Below are positions 53,745-62,700 of a DNA stretch of 64,000 bases, piece by piece. The notes beneath the pieces were generated by a model. It was given only the letters and a program-made list of their open reading frames with translations, was not told the origin of the DNA and searched no databases. This stretch comes from JACPFJ01 sp036504875 (GTDB lineage: Bacteria > Desulfobacterota > Desulfuromonadia > Geobacterales > Pseudopelobacteraceae). Position 1 is the stretch's first letter, and every line of letters begins with the position of its first letter. The stretch spans positions 1 through 64,000 of the forward strand of contig DASXUK010000067.1 in the NCBI GenBank assembly GCA_036504875.1, given 5' to 3'. The position numbers and the translations under genes were made by a program.

Positions 53745-56700
53745 TCATGGACATGTCGCGGCCCCTGGGCTATATGCCGGGGTCGTCACCGTATTAGTCG
53801 TTTTGTAAGGTGATTTATCGCTGCCCCGGAAAGGTCTGATCCGGTATGTATATGTCTTGAGCGGGTTAATGCCAACCCTGTCGAGATACGTGATCACATT
53901 CGGCAGTGTGGTTGCAATGTTTACCCACTTGCCGTTCCATGCCATAACCTCGATCTCATAGCCATCCTCGTCAATGGCTGAATCGATCCAGTCAAGCCTG
54001 ACCATGAAAGGCCCAACAGCAGTTGCGCTGAAAGTGGCGACTTGAGCCGGAAACGCTTTGGCGCATGCGGTGTTCGTGTATGCCGTGGGCCAACCTGTTG
54101 CACAGGTTGCGGTCTTGTCGGCCCGCACCCGGTAGCAATAGGTTGTGGAGGGGGTAAGCGCTGCAGAGCTGTAACTTGTCGTGTTTGCAGGCACCGTGGT
54201 TAATTCAAGGAACGCACTGCAACTGACACCCGCACACCGCTCGATCCTGAAAACAGTCTCATCGTTCGACAGGTCGGACCAGGCCAGATTAATATTGGTA
54301 TCGTTCGTTGCAATTGCCGTAAGGGTTGCCGGAGCTGCCGGGGTTGGCGTTGTCCCTGGAGCGACGTTGCTGTAGCCGCTTATGTATGTGCCTGTGAATG
54401 CAAAACAGGCTGACAGTTCCTCCGTACCAACGACGGTGGCCGGTTCTGGGCTGGCATATTTGCGTACCCTGGCATTGTCCAGCTTGAACACCTCATCGGC
54501 GTTGGTAAAGCCGACTTTAAGCGGCGAAGCGCTGCTGTAGGCGCTGGTGTAGTAACTGGTATAGGCTGCTGGCGACAGGCCTTGATAATAAATTGCGCCG
54601 GTTGTCGGCAATACCTCTAACTTGTAGTACTGCCATACGTTGCTGGTAATCAGCTTGAGGTTGTCCGCTCTTCCTGCACCATCTTCATATACCAGCAGAC
54701 GGTCGAGAGCTCCGCCTCCACCATATACAACATATCCGGCGTATGTGAAATCGATGTAACTGATTCCAGCCCCGGTATTCTTGGCGCCAAGCATCATACT
54801 ACCGCCGCCGGTCCGGTAAAAATCCACCTCGTACACAAACGGGCGGGCAAAATTGGCTACAGAGTACATCCCGCTGTTCCAGGCTCCGCTCCCACCACTG
54901 GATATCAGCTCGTTGTTCTGGGTATAATAGGGACCAACCGTTGTCCACTTGGCAGCGTCAATGGTTGTTCCGGTGAAGTCGTCAAAAAATTCAAAGGTAG
55001 AGGCTCCACTATCAACGCTTGTGGCCGTCGCGTTGCCGTAGTAGAGGTAAATGGTGCTGCTCACCCGTGTCTTGACCCATACGGTCGCCGTACTGCTGTT
55101 GGTCTTGCTTTCAAACCAGTAGGGGAGTTCCTGGTTTGCCACCGGATCATGGAAGCGGATATCCGAAAAGTCCGCCTTCATGGTGCTGACGTAGGCAATC
55201 GTCACCTTGGTCTGGAAATCGGGCTGGAAGTTGGTAATAGTGATCGGCTTGCGCCTGGTCCAACACCCGCCGCCATCATAGGAGAGGCCGGCATTGACAG
55301 CCGCTACCCGGTATCCATAGGCAGTGCTGGGACAGACCGTCGTGTCGACGTAGGTATTTATGCTTGGTCCTGTAATCCCGATCTGGCTGAAGCCGGTGGT
55401 ACAACCGCTCCCGGTGCAGCGCTCAACCTTGAAACCGGTTTCTGATCCCGTGGTATCGGTCCAGGACAGGTTTAATTGTGTCGTGTTTGGCGCCGTTGCC
55501 GTCAGGGCGCTGGGGGCTATAAGAGTGGTTACAGCCTGAGCCACTGTTGCATAACTGCTGTAGGCCGTACAGGTGGCAACCCGTTTTGCGCGTATCTGGT
55601 AGCGGTAGGTGGTGTCAGGCAACAGTCCCACATCCACGTAGGATGTTGTGTTGGCCGCCACTTGAATCGTTATCTTGGTGGTAAAATCACACGCCGCGCC
55701 CACGCAGCGATCAATTTCGAAACCGGTTTCCCCGGTTACACCATCGATCCAGGCAAGGTTTATCTGGGATTCATGAGCCCTGGTCGCTGTAAAAGCTGTT
55801 GGAGCGGCAAGAGCCGGAGGAGTTGCCGTAGCAGTTACGTAGGAGGTTGCATAGGTCCAGCCATAGGTGTTGGTGGTGCTGATGATCTCGTTAGCCCCAA
55901 GGGTTGCCGAGGGGATCAATGTTGCGTAGCGACCGGCGATTTCCGTAGCTGTCAGGGCACGATTGTAGATACGCACCTCGTCAATCAGACCATTGAAGTA
56001 GCGGCCACCAGGATATTCAAGTGCCCCGATGGCAAGGTTTATGGAGGGTATATTAGGCGCACTCAATATTGTAGTGCCAACCAGTTGACCATTCGTATAG
56101 AGGGTAAACGAAGTTCCGTTGAGGACGGCAACCACATGGTTCCAGGCATTCAGGGTTGCTGTTACCCCGCTTGCCGGCACGAAGTCGTTGGCCCAGGTCG
56201 GCATGCTGAGCCTGCCGCTGTTCTGGATACTCAAGGCCAAAGCGTTAAGAGCAGTCCGGGTACCCCACGAAACGATGCCGTTGTAGGTTACGTCAGCATA
56301 CGCCTTGGGATAGATCCATGCCTCAATGGAGGCAACGCTTCCTGCCGGTACTGTGGGAGCAGCCGATATGGCAGCGTTGGCGCCACTAAGGCTCAGGGCA
56401 TTACCGTACACCCCGCCGGCTTTGACACCATAGCCCGCTGTAAAACCGGTCAGGGTCAGATTATTGCCTGCTCCACCGACTACATCAGCCGTGGTGCCGC
56501 TGATCGTGCCATCGGCCTCATTAAACGGGTAGTATGTCATGAGTCCAGGCCCGAATATTGAAATCACGGAACTTGAACTGGTGGCTAATCCGTTGCCAAA
56601 GTAGAGATACACGCTGCTGCTCCCTGAGGTCTTGATCCAGACATTTGCCGTGGTGCTGTCGGTCTTGCTTTCTATCCAGTAGGGAAGTTCAATGCCGTTT

Positions 56701-59700
56701 ATCGTATCGACAAAACGGATATCGTCAAAATTCGGTTTCATAAGGGCATCATAGGCAACCGTTACCCGGACAAGGAAATTGGGCTGGAAGTTGGTGAATG
56801 TAACCGGTTTCCGCCGTGTCCAGGTTCCGCCGCCACCATTGGTGCTGCCTTCATTTACCGCGTTCAGCCGATAGGTGTAACCGGTGCCTGAACAGACGGA
56901 AGCATCGGAAAAGCTTGTAACATTGGCGCCAAGGGTTGCAAGGGGAGCATAGGTGCAGAGCGCCGTCAAGCAGCGCTCAATCTTGAATGCGGTTTCGGTG
57001 ATGGTGTTGTCGGTCCAGGCCAGGTCAACCTGGGTGCTGAACGTTGTCGCCGCGGTCAGCGCCGAGGGCGCTACAAGGGATGCCGTTGCCTCTACTTCGT
57101 TGGAATTAGCGGTTTCCCATGCGCAACCGCCCCCCTTGTAGGCACGGACACGATAGCGATAGGTGATGTCCGGCGCCCGCCCGTTATCACTGTAGGTTGT
57201 CGTGTTCGCGGGCAAATCGGCAACCAGGGTGAAGACGGAGCAGCCAGTCCCTTGACAGCGTTCAACCTTAAACCCGGTTTCGTCCGTCGTATTATCAGTC
57301 CAGGCAAGATTAATCTGGATCTCGGAAATCCGTGTCGCGCTCAATCCGCTCGGCGCTACTGGAAGTATCGTCGCAGCATTAGCAATATTGCTGTAGATGC
57401 TCCAACCGCTGGGACCGGACTTGAAAGGTTTGACACGGTAGCGGTAGGAATTGGCGCACACCGCATTATCGGCATACGTTGTAACATTTGGGTTAAGGGT
57501 AACCGGGAAACCGCTGTCAATAACCGTAAAATCACACGATACGCCGGTGCAGCGCTCAACGGCAAAACCGTCTTCACCGGTGGTCGTGTCTGTCCATGAA
57601 AGGTCGATCTTGGTAGTCGCCGTTGCCGTAAGGACCGGCGCGGCTATGGTGGTGGTCGTGACGCAGGCGCTGTTGCTGGGAGTAGACGTCCATACCAGGG
57701 ATTTTTCTGCCTTGACCCGGTAGCAGTAGGTGGTTGCCATGGCAACTGTCTTGTCGACAAACGAGGTGGCGTTTGCCGCCGCGCTGAAGGTGGTTATTGT
57801 CGTGAAATCACAGGCCGCTCCGGCGCAGCGTTCCACAATGAAACCGGTTTCCGAGGAGGTGTTGTCGGTCCAGGCCAGGCTTATCCTGTCTGATGCTACT
57901 ACAGTGGTATCAATGGTCAGATCCGTCTGGTAGTCGATCAACGCAGTCCCGCCATTGGTTATCGTCAACGGCCGGCGGGCATTCCACGTGCCGCCTGTCA
58001 GGCTGTAGGCAGCGGTCTCAAATGCCCCTACTGTAAAGGTCGGCAGCGGAGTGGCATACTTGCGGACGCGAACATCATCCATGCTGAAGGCCTGGTTATC
58101 GTTATCGAAACCGATTTTGAGCGGGCTGGCAGTGCTGTAAACACTGTCATAAAAGAGTGTATAGGCAGCCGGTGAGGTACCCACATAATATTTTGCGCCG
58201 GTTCCCAATACCTCGAACTTGTAATATTCCCACACATTCGATGCGATAGGGGCAAGGTTGGTTCCGCGGTAGCTACCTGATTCGTACACCTGCAGGATAG
58301 TGCCGATGACGGGATAAGCGGCATAATGATAGTAGCCGTAGGTTGTGCTGGCTGAAGTATCTTTTGCCCCGAACATCATATAGCTGCCGGCGGTCTGCTT
58401 GTGCTTGAGCTCCAGTACGAACGGACGGGCAAAGTTCGCCACGCTGTACATGGTGTTGCTGCCCCACACGCCGCTTCCGCCAGTAGCTATGATTTCATTG
58501 TTCTGGCTCAGGTAAGCACCGTTGTCAGCCTTGACCCATTTGCCCGTATCAATGGTTGTACCGGTAAAATCATCGAAAAAATCGAAGGTGGCTGTTCCGC
58601 TGCTCATGGCTGAAGCGGTCGGATTTGCCCAATAAAGGTAGAGTGACCTTGGTCCGGCCGGCAAGGTGGGCAGCTTGAGCCAAACCTTGGTGGAGACGGT
58701 GCCACAGCCCGATTCCACCCAGTAATTTAGCAGTGTTGTGCCGTCACTTTCGGTAAAGCGGAGATCATCGCAGGTGGTGCTGACCGAGAGGGCTGCTGTT
58801 AGAGCAGAGGGCGCCATCAGGGTGGTCGTTGCCGATGCGATGGATGAGTAGGGGCCGTTCCAGCCCCCGCCGCAGGTTGCGGTCTTGTAGGCCCGGACCT
58901 GATAGCGGTAGGTTGTGTTGACATCGAGTGGAGATGTATCGCTGTACGAGACAACCCCGGCCCCCACGGTGCCGATCTCGACAAAGTCGACACAGGCAGC
59001 TCCTTTGCAGCGCTCGATCCGGAAACCGGTTTCATCGGAGGTGGTATCGGTCCAGGCAAGATTGATCTGGGCCTCGTTCACACGAGTGGCCAATGGACCG
59101 GTCGGAGCGGTCGGGGTCGGCGTTGTGACGGATGCGGTCGCACTTGGCAAACCAATCCAGGTGTTGACGAATGTGTATCCAGTCGATGTTTCTGTGACGC
59201 CAAACAATACTGATGGCTCAGCAGCTGCGTACTTGCGAACACGCGCATTGTCCAGCTTGAATACCTTATCAACATTGGTAAAGCCCACTTTAAGCAACGG
59301 AGCGTTGCTGTAGGCGCTGGTGTAGTAGTTGGTGTAGGCTGTTGGCGACAAGCCATGATAGTATTTTGCACCGGTCGCCAAAACCTCTACTTTGTAGTAC
59401 TGCCAAACGTTGCTGGTGATTGCCTTGAGGTTGTCTCCTCTACCAACGCCATCCTCGTAGACCAGCAGGCGGTTGCCATTAATATCGTTTACCGCATATG
59501 CAGCATATGTGAACTCGGTGTAACTGATACCTGCCCCGGTATTCTTGGCGCCAATCATCAACTGGACGCCACCAGTCGGATAAAAGTCAACCTCGTACAC
59601 AAACGGGCGGGCAAAGTTAGCTATGGAAAACATTCCGCTGTCCCAAGCACCGGACCCGCCGCTGGAAATCAGTTCGTTGTTCTGGGTATAGTAGGAACCT

Positions 59701-62700
59701 ACCTTTGTCCATTTGGCAGTATCAATGACAGTGCCGGTGAAACTATCAAAAAATTCGTAAACAGCAGCTCCGTTACTGGCGCTTAAAGCGCTGGCGTTTC
59801 CGAAATAAAGAGAGATGGTATTAAAGGCGCCGGTTTTTATCCAGACTGTTGCCGTGCTGCTGTCGGTTTTGCTTTCAAGATAATAGGGTATTTCCCGCTT
59901 GTTTGTTTCGTCGTAGAAGCGGATGTCGTCAAAGTTGGCCTTCATGTCCACATCGTAGGGAATGGTCACCTTTGTCTGGAAGTTGGGCAGGAAGTTGGTG
60001 ATGGTAAGCGGTTTGCGTCTGGTCCATACTCCTCCTCCCCCCATGGAGATGCCGGCATTGAGCGCCCTGACACGGTAGGTGTAGGTTGAACCGTTGCAGA
60101 CACTGGTGTCGCTCCATGTTGTTGTATTTGATACTGTCTGGGCCGCTTCGACAAAGTCCGCTTCCAGGCAACTGCCGCTGGGGCAACGCTCAATCTTGAA
60201 GCCGGTCTCTGTACCGGTGTTATCGATCCAGGAAAGGTTGATGGTGGTGGTATTGCCTGCTGTTGCGGTAAGACCGGATGTCGTGGCAAGGGTGGTGGTC
60301 GCATCGGCGGTTGCGCTGTAGGGACTGTCCCAGCCTATTGTTGCGGTCTTGTAGGCCCGTACGCGATAGCGGTAGGCTGTATCCGGCTTCAGAGTAATTA
60401 TGTCATTATAGGTTGTTACGTTGGCCAATACCGTGTCGATCTGGCTGAACGTGCATAATGCCACCTCGCAGCGCTCAATCTTGAAGCCGGTTTCGTCATT
60501 GTTCGTGTCGGTCCAGGAAAGGTTGATCTGCCCTTCGGATGCCCGTGTTGCGGTCAAGCCGGATGGCGTGGCCGGTGACGGGGTGATCGCGGAAGCAGAT
60601 AGCGAGAAGGCTGACTGCCAATCTGCCGTTTTGTAGGAAAGTATCTTGTAGCTGTATGAGGTGCCCGCGGCAACGGTTGTGTCGCTGTAGGTGACAACAT
60701 TTTCGAGGACTGATCCTATTTCGGTAAAATTGATGCAACCAGCCCCGGTACATCTGAATATCCTGAATCCGGTTTCACCGGTCGTGTTGTCCAGCCAGGC
60801 AAGGTTGATCTGTGTCGTGTTGACCGGAGTAGCTGTCACGTTGCCGGGCGGCATAGGACTGGTCAGAAGGGCATACCGTTCAATCCAGCGCGGGTCGATC
60901 TCGCCTGCCTTGAATGAACGCACCCGGTAACAATACTCCTGGCCGATATTGAGACCTGTATCGGAATAAGTTGTGGCATTGGCTGCCGCAGTGTAGATGA
61001 GTACCCATGGATTGGCGGAAGCGCAGGTACCAGGTTTGCGCTCGATATAAAAGCCTGTTTCGCCCGTGGAGGTGTCGGCCCAGGCAAGGTCAACCTTTGT
61101 GTAGAAGGGGCTGGCAGTAAACGGCGAACTCGCCTGGAGGGCGCTCCCCTTGCCACTATAGACCAGATAATCGGCATTCCCTGTTGCGTTGGTGGTGTAA
61201 CCGGCCACCAGTGTATCGCCCAATGAGTTAAAGGTGACCGCTGTGGCCTCATCAAAGCTGTTGGCTGCACCATTGTAGATGGTAGCAGCAAGGAGCGACC
61301 CGTCATACCCGTATTTGACCGACAGAGCATCGGTCGTGAGGCCGTTGCCGGTATATCCGACAATGCTTACGTTGCCGGACACATCCATTGCCATGCCCAG
61401 AGCCTCTTCGTCGGTGCCGGGACGAAGGTGAATTTTACGCCATTTTTCGGTTCCGGCGCTATCGTATCGGATGATGATGAAATCACGATCACTGACGGCT
61501 GTCAGCACCGTACCCCCGACAACCACGCTATCGTCAATCTGGTCGTATTTCACCGAAATTGCAGAATCGTCACCATGCGCAGCGCCATCGACAGTCCTGC
61601 TCCAGAGTACCCGTGAACCCGTGGGCACTGCCTTGCCATCATACTTTATCAGCAGTATGTCGCGACCGTTCAAACCGGTATCAAAACCAGCCACATACGG
61701 ATTGCCGTCCTTGTCGATGGCCAGCGACCGCGCCTGGTTGTCACCGGATCCGCTGAAGCTGTCTTCCCAGATGATCTGGCCCGGCGTTTTGCCGTTGCAG
61801 GGCGCCCCGGCCTTGCCGCAGTACTTGGCTACAAATGTTTTGTAGCGGTCGGGAAGTGATGCGCTCTGAACATGCCCGGCGACAAAGACATTGCCATCCT
61901 TGTCAAAAGCGACTGCATCGGGAAAATCATTGCCGTGGAAAACAGAATCGTAGGGCGTGGCGCTCCATTCTGGAATCGCCTTGCCAAAACCATCAACAGC
62001 AGGTGCAGCGGCGTATTTGATCAGGTAGATATCTTCATTGAGAGCAGCATTTTTTCCGTAACCCACTATGACAACACTGTCAGAGCTGTCGATTGCACTG
62101 GCAATCGCAGTTGCCCGATCATCAACACCTCCAGGGCCGTTATACTGGCTGTGCCACATGTGCACCGGGGTACATGGTGTCGGCGGTGAACAGGACGCCG
62201 GGAATTTCATTGTATAGATGGAGTTGACGTTCTTTATCGCAGGGGCGTAGTAGAGCGAGGAATATCCTGTGACAATAGCGGCGTTGGCGCTGTCCACGGC
62301 AACACTCGTCGCCCTGTCGATTTCACTGTCCGCATCGTCATACAGATGGCTCCAGAGCAACGCTCCGGTACTATTGTTCAGCTTGATTGTGTAGTAATCG
62401 AACCCTCCTAAAGTTAAAAAACTGTAACCGGTGATCACCGGATTGTTGTCAGGTCCAACTGCGATCGCTGCCGGAAAATCATCCTTGTTATCAGCGCTAT
62501 TGTACAGATAACTCCAGTCAGGAGCCTTGTAGGTGACAAAAAGTGTCAGAACCCGTATTTCTTCACTCGGGTTTGATGAACCGTTGGCGGCATTGAAGGA
62601 ACGCGCACGGTAATAATAGGTGCTGCTCGGGGTCAGTCCCGTGTCGGTGAAGGTCGTTATATTTGCTCCAACAGTTCCGACCTCGCCCCACACACCCAGT

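Noticed and set aside
55476..56561. 361-codon + strand ORF inside the giant gene, rich in Cys and Gly
   Set aside because: Antisense shadow of the Fn3/DUF2341 coding region, which is clearly the real frame.
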